This document shows, one piece after another, positions 1 to 4,820 of a DNA stretch of 12,295 nucleotides (positions within the stretch are counted from its first letter, which is position 1; every line of letters begins with the position of its first letter). This DNA comes from Acidobacteriota bacterium (GTDB taxonomy: Bacteria; Acidobacteriota; Blastocatellia; Pyrinomonadales; Pyrinomonadaceae), in contig CAUJFK010000131.1 of the NCBI GenBank assembly GCA_963169175.1, positions 1 through 12,295 on the forward strand, given 5' to 3'. Below the pieces are notes generated by a model, which saw only the letters and a list, made by a program, of their open reading frames with translations, did no database searches and had not been told where the DNA came from. The translations under genes and the position numbers were made by a program.

Positions 1-135
1 CACGCCATTCCCCGAAACCCGCGCGGCGCGCGGAGCATCGGCCGGAAAGATCATGTCCAGCCGAAATCCAAGCCGCTGGGTAAAAAAATCCAACGCCTCA
101 TCCAGATCGGGGCAGGGAATCGTCGTCTCGCTCAT
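1..135 (-). CDS. VOC (glyoxalase/bleomycin-resistance fold) family protein, 5' part only
   Basis: The minus strand opens with ATG at 133-135 and stays open for 45 codons to the window edge, so only the N-terminus is present. It reads MSETTIPCPDLDEALDFF followed by a TQRLGFRLD segment. An opening beta strand, then a PxLDEALDFF helix and an LGF turn, is the typical first betaalphabetabetabeta module of vicinal-oxygen-chelate proteins. Members are metal-dependent lyases, dioxygenases or drug-binding proteins, and the substrate cannot be told from this fragment. The metal-binding residues are not assessable, since most of the protein lies outside the window. No clear Shine-Dalgarno is seen upstream. 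The gene follows the SnoaL-like gene on the same strand after 171 bp in which I see nothing specific. Confidence 0.65.
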   Translation of the reverse strand, partial: MSETTIPCPDLDEALDFFTQRLGFRLDMIFPADAPRAARVSGNGV

Positions 136-306
136 AACGCTATGACCATCGGATGCAAATGCCCGCACGACGGCCGCACGTCACGACGCGTAAGCAATGG
201 CGGTATGCGTGGAGCCTCTGTTATTCCGTCGCCATCGCGTGCGATTCTGCAAAGTACTCAAGGGTTTGGGTAGCGGACCTCGGTCAGATGGGATCGATCA
301 ATCACA

Positions 307-798
307 CTATTGCGGGGCCTGCTTTGTCATCTGCGAATCGGCTTGGCGGTGTATCAGGCGCCAGCCGTCCTTTTCCCGGCGAAAGATCATCGTAACCCGA
401 TAATCCTTTGTCGCGGCTTTGCCGCTGTCGGGGACAATAAAATCAATGTGCTCAAGCTGGACAACGTATCCGAACTTGTCGCCGTGATTCTTGACCAGCC
501 GATCGATCTTGTTCGTACCTTTCGCAAAATTTGCACCAACCCAATCGAGCCTCTTGCTGATACTCGCCCAACCCTTCTCAACCGTTCCGCCAAACCCGCC
601 CGAAAGCGTGATGTCGTCCGCCTTCGACCAAATAGCCTTGAAAGCCTCGGCTTTCCCATTCTGCAGCTCAACCTGGGCGGCATCGAGTTTGGCAAGAAAC
701 GCCGTAAATTCCGCATCGCCGTTCCCTGGTTTCGTTTGTGTGAACACGAGGTCGGTTAACAAGAATAAGCCGGTCAATAATATGAGAGTGTTTTTCAT
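307..798 (-). CDS. Secreted SnoaL/DUF4440-like (NTF2-fold) protein
   Basis: This is a 163-residue protein with an N-terminal signal-like segment: MKNT, a hydrophobic stretch at about residues 4-20, then a polar mature part. The rest matches the NTF2-like SnoaL pattern. There is a helix with W57 (KAIWSKADD), a GGFGGTVEKGW turn at 67-77, and a C-terminal RVTMIFRREKDGWRLIHRQAD strand pair at about 134-154. Proteins of this fold are small cone-shaped enzymes or binding modules, and no catalytic activity can be named. An in-frame TTG at 817-819 would add seven residues and overlap the stop of the preceding gene (TTGA). I prefer the ATG at 796-798 because it gives a clean signal peptide and has a weak purine run upstream; the coupled TTG start remains possible. 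It is probably exported to the periplasm or outside. Confidence 0.7.
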   Translation of the reverse strand: MKNTLILLTGLFLLTDLVFTQTKPGNGDAEFTAFLAKLDAAQVELQNGKAEAFKAIWSKADDITLSGGFGGTVEKGWASISKRLDWVGANFAKGTNKIDRLVKNHGDKFGYVVQLEHIDFIVPDSGKAATKDYRVTMIFRREKDGWRLIHRQADSQMTKQAPQ

Positions 799-815
799 GT
801 TGTTATTTTTCTTAC

Positions 816-1007
816 TCAATCGACAGGGATCTCGTCGGGCAGAAGAATGACCAGTTTTCCGTCCACTTCGACCGCGACTGGATTGCCAGCCCGTTTATGC
901 ATTAACAACGCTTCACGCACAGCGCGCCCGTATGCTTTATTGATCTCGTCCGAATAGCGCACAAAAAGATCTTCTTCCGGCTGCTCTATTTTCTTATCTC
1001 GTTCCAT
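816..1007 (-). CDS. Small putative antitoxin/partner of the zeta-family kinase
   Basis: This 63-residue acidic protein has its start inside the end of the zeta-family gene (22-nt overlap), so the two are translationally coupled. The N-terminal half is charged and helical (EQPEEDLFVRYSDEINKAYG). The C-terminal half reads AVREALLMHKRAGNPVAV, then a short strand pair, VEVDGKLVILLPDEI. From memory, small proteins with an ALxxHKxAGNPxAxxxDGKxxxLxPxEI pattern often sit next to COG4185 zeta-like kinases. On that basis I infer it is the antitoxin or cognate regulator of its neighbour. The order is toxin first, antitoxin second, opposite to classical epsilon-zeta operons. It has no recognisable DNA-binding domain, so autoregulation is not evident. 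No Shine-Dalgarno is seen, as expected for a coupled start. Confidence 0.7.
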   Translation of the reverse strand: MERDKKIEQPEEDLFVRYSDEINKAYGRAVREALLMHKRAGNPVAVEVDGKLVILLPDEIPVD

Positions 1008-1549
1008 AGGTCAGGATCAAGGACAACCTCGCCGTGCGACTCGGAGAATCTCGAAATTTCCATCGGGACACTCGGTGCCGCATTAAATATCCGCCATGCG
1101 TCGGTCATTGGCAAGTATAGCTCGAAAAGGTTCGTTATGCCTCGGTCGAAGCGACGCCTAATCGTTTTTTCCGGGATCGAATGGCCTCCAAGCCGAACTC
1201 TCGCTTTAACTCTCTCAATCGCCAGATCTGCATTCGGCAGCCAAAGAAATATCAAACTCACGCGATAGCCGTGAGCCTTCAACTCCTGCAGCCAACCCGC
1301 ATAGAAACGAGATGCCAATGTGGTTTCAAACGCGAAACTTTTTCTTTGCGACGCCAGATCATGTAGGCGGCCGAGCATCACTCGCCCGGCATCGAACGAC
1401 GCATCCTCCGGTGCAAACGCCGAAAGCCCTTCAGCAATTGTATCTGCATTGACATATTCGGGAATATTGAACGTATCACGCAGCAACGCCGGAGCAAGCG
1501 TAGATTTTCCCGCTCCGTTTGGCCCCGCGATGACGATGACATTTGGCAT
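986..1549 (-). CDS. Zeta-toxin-family P-loop kinase (COG4185-like)
   Basis: This 187-residue P-loop NTPase has Walker A GPNGAGKST at residues 9-17. It also carries the family hallmarks NADTIAEGLS (34-43), FAFETTLASR (72-81) and an arginine-rich lid (RVKARVRLGGHSIPEKTIRRRF, about 113-134) followed by NLFELYLPMTDAW. Characterised zeta/PezT toxins phosphorylate UDP-N-acetylglucosamine and so block peptidoglycan synthesis. Short COG4185-type proteins like this one are related, but their substrate is less certain. No motif appears lost, so it is probably active. It starts 26 nt after the end of the upstream chimeric ORF and overlaps its small partner by 22 nt, so the three are likely one transcript. 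The ATG at 1547-1549 is the only start that keeps a normal beta1-Walker A spacing. Confidence 0.88.
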   Translation of the reverse strand: MPNVIVIAGPNGAGKSTLAPALLRDTFNIPEYVNADTIAEGLSAFAPEDASFDAGRVMLGRLHDLASQRKSFAFETTLASRFYAGWLQELKAHGYRVSLIFLWLPNADLAIERVKARVRLGGHSIPEKTIRRRFDRGITNLFELYLPMTDAWRIFNAAPSVPMEISRFSESHGEVVLDPDLWNEIRK

Positions 1550-1575
1550 ACGGCTGACTTATCAAGCATAAACGC

Positions 1576-2358
1576 TCACGGAAAGAGCAGGAACCTAAAC
1601 AATCCAATTACTCCGAAGATCATCATGACAACACCGAAAATCATCCCAATAGCCCGATAATATCCGGGCGACCCGCATAACAATTCGAGGAATTGAGACT
1701 CTTGTTTCGATTCTTTTTCGGAGTATGCATCCAGCGTACGACTAAACATCAGAACGATCAGCCCAACGATAAGCACTCCCAAATAAAACAACAGGTGTCT
1801 AATCACGGTTTCAGATAATAAGACATTCTCGGGAACGGAATGTTTTCGCGGACGTGTTCGATGCCGCACGTCCATACGAACCTTCGTTCGATTTAAACAC
1901 CCAAATGAAGAGTATGGGTCCTCGTTTCCTTCAGCTACGCACTTTCCATAATCCGCTACGGCTCGAAGGGTCGAAACGGTTTCGTCTCTGGGCATATTAA
2001 CGACCGAGTACGCCCCGGAATCTGCAGGTTCGCCTTCTATCCACTCCAAAGCTCCTGTTAGTTCAAGCTCAATAGGTCCTGTCGATAAAAGTTTGGCCCA
2101 ACTGTCGAAGACCTTCCACAAAAGTCCTGCTCCAGTCTTGTTTATTACGGTAGCACCGTATAAGTTTAGACCGAGCCCTGGCGTCATTCCGTTGGCTCTA
2201 ACAAATTCAGGGTTAAGCGTAGGTATCCATTTCAACGTATCGCCCATACAAACTAACAAATCGAAGGGAATCGAAATTCCCAAGGGGTCATTAAGAAATC
2301 TTGCGTACTCCCAATAGTCCGCGTCCTTTCGATCCAGCTTAAAGAAATGATGATACAT
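1576..2358 (-). CDS. Chimeric hypothetical ORF: soluble domain + out-of-frame asnS tail + two-helix membrane segment
   Basis: The 260-residue ORF falls into three parts. Residues 1-147 are a soluble domain of unknown function (MYHHFFKLDRKDADYW, later FDLLVCMGDTLKWIPTLNP and GLGLNLYGATVINKTG). Residues about 156-185 are a non-native frame of an asnS 3'-end copy. Residues 185-260 hold two hydrophobic helices (about 188-206 and 236-258) around a charged loop. Removing one C from the CCC run at 1916-1918 would let the first part end as EDHTLHLGV and stop at TAA 1893-1895, exactly where the asnS copy begins. The membrane part could start separately at GTG 1804-1806, overlapping the asnS-copy stop, giving 76 residues. 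I therefore read this as two genes joined by a frameshift (or an indel error), not as a native fusion. No function is assigned. It lies 26 nt upstream of the zeta kinase. Confidence 0.5.
   Translation of the reverse strand: MYHHFFKLDRKDADYWEYARFLNDPLGISIPFDLLVCMGDTLKWIPTLNPEFVRANGMTPGLGLNLYGATVINKTGAGLLWKVFDSWAKLLSTGPIELELTGALEWIEGEPADSGAYSVVNMPRDETVSTLRAVADYGKCVAEGNEDPYSSFGCLNRTKVRMDVRHRTRPRKHSVPENVLLSETVIRHLLFYLGVLIVGLIVLMFSRTLDAYSEKESKQESQFLELLCGSPGYYRAIGMIFGVVMMIFGVIGLFRFLLFP
1803..1892 (-). pseudogene. Duplicated asnS 3' end (last 29 codons plus stop)
   Basis: Read on the minus strand in the asnS frame, this segment gives IERRFVWTCGIEHVRE then NIPFPRMSYYLKP and a TGA stop. The genuine AsnRS C-terminus reads IERTVAWMCGIEHVRE, then TIPFPRMLYRLRP and stop. 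By hand count 21 of 29 residues are identical, the two 90-nt segments align without gaps, and the stop codon is in register. The similarity begins immediately after a TAA (1893-1895), so the 5' boundary is sharp. The piece includes the core of class II motif 3 but lacks everything upstream, so it cannot be functional as a synthetase. It is now read through in another frame by the chimeric ORF. It most likely reflects a duplication or an insertion that displaced an older asnS end. Confidence 0.8.
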
Positions 2359-2368
2359 TCGCCCATGC

Positions 2369-2414
2369 CTATCGCTATAGCCTTTAAAACATTCTCAGAA
2401 ACCGAATCGCCTCC
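2369..2414 (-). pseudogene. Possible second, more decayed asnS 3'-end remnant
   Basis: On the minus strand the asnS frame reads EAIRFLRMF before a stop, against ETIPFPRMLY in AsnRS. The 46-nt alignment with the end of asnS has roughly 12 mismatches and no gaps. Its 3' boundary lies 10 nt before the start codon of the ORF at 2358, the same placement relative to a downstream gene as at the real asnS end. It is short enough that chance similarity cannot be excluded. Confidence 0.4.
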
Positions 2415-2438
2415 AAGCATCCAGCTCAACATCGCCCA

Positions 2439-2517
2439 GTCGCCGAAGGCGACAAACCTATAAAGCCTAGCGTGGAACGCTAGGAAGCGTAAACACGGGC
2501 CCGTCGCTGAAGGCGAC
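2439..2517. repeat. Three-hairpin REP-like composite repeat, left copy
   Basis: It contains palindrome GTCGCCGAAGGCGAC (2439-2453), spacer AAACCTATAAA, hairpin CCTAGCGT-GGA-ACGCTAGG (2466-2484), and palindrome GTCGCTGAAGGCGAC (2503-2517). The reverse complement of 2979-3060 has the same architecture and the same spacer. The transposase gene lies exactly between the two copies, ending 7 nt from this one. Confidence 0.85.
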
Positions 2518-2523
2518 GAACGC

Positions 2524-2967
2524 TCAATCCCAACAGTACCGCTCATCGATCTCAACTTCGTGTTTCTCGCAAATGCTTCGAAATTCCTCTTTGAAGTCCT
2601 TGTTCGCGTGATGTTCCTTTTGTGGCAGAACATATTCCCGCACCGACGGAACATTCGACTGGCTTACCGAAAACGCCCCAAAGCCACGCTGCCAATAGAA
2701 CCTACTGACGCCATGCTCTTTCATCCAGACGGAACTGCTACGTTTGATCTCGCCGATTAGAACACTGATGTCATTCTTTCCGAGCGAGATCAGTAAGTGG
2801 ATGTGATCCGCCAAGCCGCCCGCAATAATCATTCTGGTTCCGCTGTTTTTAACTATCCCCCTAATGTAGGCGAACAGCCGAGGTTCGATCTCTGGCGCTA
2901 TCGACTGCGCCCGATCTTTCGTCGAGAAGACGACATGGACGAGAATTTTTACGAGTGATTGCGGCAT
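2524..2967 (-). CDS. IS200-like / REP-associated tyrosine (Y1 HUH) transposase
   Basis: This 147-residue protein of usual IS200-like length appears intact. The HUH metal-binding motif is H55-I56-H57 in GLADHIHLLI. The catalytic tyrosine is most likely Y112 in SVREYVLPQKEHH. Further family signatures are HVVFSTKDR near the N-terminus, WQRGFGAFSVS at 92-102 and the terminal DERYCWD. Y1 HUH enzymes cut single-stranded DNA at hairpins through a 5'-phosphotyrosine link. REP-associated members act on REP/BIME palindromes and are usually single-copy, domesticated genes. The inverted three-hairpin repeats on both sides support the REP-associated reading over a free IS200. It is oriented like its neighbours and lies between an antitoxin-like gene and the chimeric ORF, so it may have been inserted into an older unit. 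Confidence 0.9.
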   Translation of the reverse strand: MPQSLVKILVHVVFSTKDRAQSIAPEIEPRLFAYIRGIVKNSGTRMIIAGGLADHIHLLISLGKNDISVLIGEIKRSSSVWMKEHGVSRFYWQRGFGAFSVSQSNVPSVREYVLPQKEHHANKDFKEEFRSICEKHEVEIDERYCWD

Positions 2968-2978
2968 GCCTTATGTCC

Positions 2979-3060
2979 GTCGCCTTCAGCGACGACACCC
3001 TTCGCCACGTTTACCAGGGGTTTCACCCCCTGGTTTTATAGGTTTGTCACCTTCGGTGAC
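2979..3060. repeat. Three-hairpin REP-like composite repeat, right copy (inverted)
   Basis: It contains palindrome GTCGCCTTCAGCGAC (2979-2993), hairpin ACCAGGGG-TTTCAC-CCCCTGGT (3013-3034), spacer TTTATAGGTTT, and palindrome GTCACCTTCGGTGAC (3046-3060). It is the inverted counterpart of 2439-2517. The middle stems differ in sequence between the copies but both pair fully, and GTCGCC/GGCGAC has become GTCACC/GGTGAC with matching changes on both sides. Such compensatory change indicates that the folded structure is what is kept. Confidence 0.85.
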
Positions 3061-3124
3061 AAGAGAATCAACGAACCCTCAGTAAACTCTGCACCGGAGA
3101 ACGCCAAACAAATCGACGAAAGAG

Positions 3125-3280
3125 TCAATCCTTGGTTGAATCGGAAACAGCTTCATCTGTTTCATCTATCTCGTCAAGGATCGTAACCAGTGCTCGATGA
3201 ACCCCATCAAGGCGAACTTCCTCAAGGAGAGTAACGTCGCCGTTCTCGTCAATAGTAGCCTTGAGGGTTAGATAGCTCAT
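3125..3280 (-). CDS. Small antitoxin-like protein (51 residues)
   Basis: ATG at 3278-3280 begins 9 nt after the asnS stop and the frame closes at TGA 3125-3127. The product starts MSYLTLKATIDENGDVTLLEEV, continues with RLDGVHRALVTILDE and ends in a very acidic tail (EIDETDEAVSDSTKD). Two beta strands around an ENGxxxxLEEVxLxG turn resemble the short DUF104/AF2212-type antitoxins that normally precede a PIN-domain toxin. That assignment rests on pattern only. No toxin gene follows: the next gene is the transposase, so any partner may have been lost or displaced. Spacing suggests cotranscription with asnS. The Shine-Dalgarno is weak (TAAGG, about 15 nt upstream, inside asnS). Confidence 0.6.
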   Translation of the reverse strand: MSYLTLKATIDENGDVTLLEEVRLDGVHRALVTILDEIDETDEAVSDSTKD

Positions 3281-3289
3281 TTGAATTCA

Positions 3290-4612
3290 CTATGGCCTTA
3301 GCCTGTATAACATTCTCGGGAATGGTATCGTTTCCCGTACGTGTTCGATGCCGCACATCCAGGCTACGGTGCGTTCGATTCCCATGCCGAAGCCGGCGTG
3401 GGGGACGCTGCCGTATCTTCTTAGGTCGAGATACCATTCGAATGTTTCCTGCGGCAGGTCGTGGGCCTTTAGCTGTTCGATCAGATAATCGAGCGATGCG
3501 GCGCGTTCGCCGCCGCCGATAATTTCGCCGTATCCTTCGGGTGCGAGTAGGTCGATCCCGAGCGCACATTCAGGTCGATCTTTATCTACCTCGAAATAAA
3601 AACCCTTGATCGCCGCAGGGAAGTGGTGGACAAAAACAGGCTTGCCAAACTGGTTGGAAAGATAAGTCTCATCCGGCGCACCAAAGTCGCCGCCCCATTC
3701 GAACCTCGTGTCCAACAAACTTAAGTTTGTTGAACTGTCGTAGCCTTCCTGCAGCATTTTTACCGCCTCATCATAATGCAGACGAGGGAACGGGCCGGAG
3801 ATCGCTTCGAGTTTTGAAATGTCGCGTTCGAGCGTTTTTAATTGTTCCTGGCGGTCAGTCAGAACGCGCTCAACGATTGACAAAATAAGTCCTTCGCCGA
3901 GGTCCATCATGTCTTCGTACGTGGCGAACGCAACTTCCGGCTCGACCATCCAGAATTCCGTCAGATGCCGGCGGGTTTTCGACTTTTCAGCGCGGAATGT
4001 CGGCCCAAATGCGTACGATTTCCCAAACGCAGCCGCGGTCGCTTCGTTATAAAGCTGGCCGCTTTGAGTTAAATACGCCTTCTCGTCGTCGAAATAATCA
4101 ACCTCGAACAGCGTCGTCGTACCTTCGCACGCGGCGGGCGTAAATATCGGTGTATCTGCGAGCGTAAAACCGTTGTTATCAAAATAATCGCGGACCGCTT
4201 TGATGACCGTATGCCGAACTTTCAACACAGCATGCTGCTTCTTCGACCTTATCCACAAATGCCGATGGTCCATCAAAAATTCGGTACCGTGTTCTTTTGG
4301 CGTGATCGGATAATCATGCACGTTCTGCAAGACTTCCAGGCCCGTCACATCCAACTCGACACCGATCGATGACCGCGTGTCCTCTTTCACGGTCCCCGTC
4401 ACGATGATCGACGATTCCTGCCCAAGCGAATTGGCTGTCTCGAACAATTCCTCATTATTCGGCTTGAACACAACGCACTGCACAATTCCAGTCCCATCAC
4501 GCAGCTGCAGAAAAACGAGCTTCCCGCTCGAACGCTTGTTATAAAGCCAGCCCTTTAGCGTAACTGACTCGCCGATATGGCCCTTTAGTTGATCAATATA
4601 TGTTTGCGACAT
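3290..4612 (-). CDS. asnS: Asparaginyl-tRNA synthetase
   Basis: This 440-residue class IIb synthetase charges tRNA-Asn with asparagine in the cytoplasm. It has an N-terminal OB-fold anticodon-binding domain (about 1-100: SVTLKGWLYNKRSSGKL, FLQLRDGTGIVQ). The catalytic domain follows, with motif 2 TFRAEKSKTRRHLTEF (205-220) ahead of WMVEPE, and motif 3 GFGMGIERTVAWM (408-419 region) with the GIEHVRETIPFPRM tail typical of AsnRS. LTQSGQLYNE and the GGDFGAP segment favour AsnRS over AspRS. An upstream in-frame start at 4723 would add 37 residues that run through the inverted-repeat element and look unlike any synthetase. I therefore chose ATG 4610-4612, although it has no clear Shine-Dalgarno. 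Its 3' end is duplicated further downstream. Confidence 0.96.
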   Translation of the reverse strand: MSQTYIDQLKGHIGESVTLKGWLYNKRSSGKLVFLQLRDGTGIVQCVVFKPNNEELFETANSLGQESSIIVTGTVKEDTRSSIGVELDVTGLEVLQNVHDYPITPKEHGTEFLMDHRHLWIRSKKQHAVLKVRHTVIKAVRDYFDNNGFTLADTPIFTPAACEGTTTLFEVDYFDDEKAYLTQSGQLYNEATAAAFGKSYAFGPTFRAEKSKTRRHLTEFWMVEPEVAFATYEDMMDLGEGLILSIVERVLTDRQEQLKTLERDISKLEAISGPFPRLHYDEAVKMLQEGYDSSTNLSLLDTRFEWGGDFGAPDETYLSNQFGKPVFVHHFPAAIKGFYFEVDKDRPECALGIDLLAPEGYGEIIGGGERAASLDYLIEQLKAHDLPQETFEWYLDLRRYGSVPHAGFGMGIERTVAWMCGIEHVRETIPFPRMLYRLRP

Positions 4613-4623
4613 AAAAAATGCAC

Positions 4624-4748
4624 GGCAGAAACACGACCGGTAGGGAGTGTGCCCGATGATCGCGAATTTGTGATCGCGTAATGCGGAAAATCCAAAATCG
4701 CCAATCCGCAATCGACGGGGCACACTCGCTACCGCTCGTGTTTCCGCC
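4624..4748. repeat. MITE-like element with 31-bp imperfect terminal inverted repeats
   Basis: The left end (4624-4654) begins GGCAGAAACACGACCGG and the right end (4718-4748) is its inverse with 3 mismatches in 31. The 63-bp core carries a direct repeat GATCGCG (twice) and a smaller TGCGGA/TCCGCA stem. There is no coding capacity. It lies 11 bp upstream of the asnS start codon, so if the promoter is at 4760-4787 the leader RNA would contain a long hairpin. Confidence 0.8.
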
Positions 4749-4759
4749 TTTCGTTCTTA

Positions 4760-4787
4760 ATTCTAATAGAATTATCGACCTGTGCAA
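4760..4787 (-). promoter_or_regulatory. Candidate sigma70-type promoter of asnS
   Basis: On the minus strand TTGCAC (4782-4787) and TAGAAT (4760-4765) are 16 nt apart, within an AT-rich segment that also forms the palindrome TAATTCT-AAT-AGAATTA (4758-4774). It would drive asnS through the inverted-repeat element. This is motif matching only. Confidence 0.3.
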
Positions 4788-4820
4788 ACAATGGCAGGTG
4801 ATCTGCCCAAGGTTCGGAGA

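Noticed and set aside
153..403. Two overlapping plus-strand open frames before the SnoaL-like gene
   Set aside because: Low-complexity, arginine/cysteine-rich translations with no domain pattern, and both overlap the minus-strand SnoaL-like gene end.
310..850. Plus-strand frames opposite the SnoaL-like gene
   Set aside because: Antisense shadows; the minus-strand product has a signal peptide and a recognisable fold.
4613..4723. N-terminal extension of AsnRS
   Set aside because: It would translate the MITE-like inverted repeat and adds 37 residues not seen in synthetases; the OB-fold begins normally after ATG 4612.
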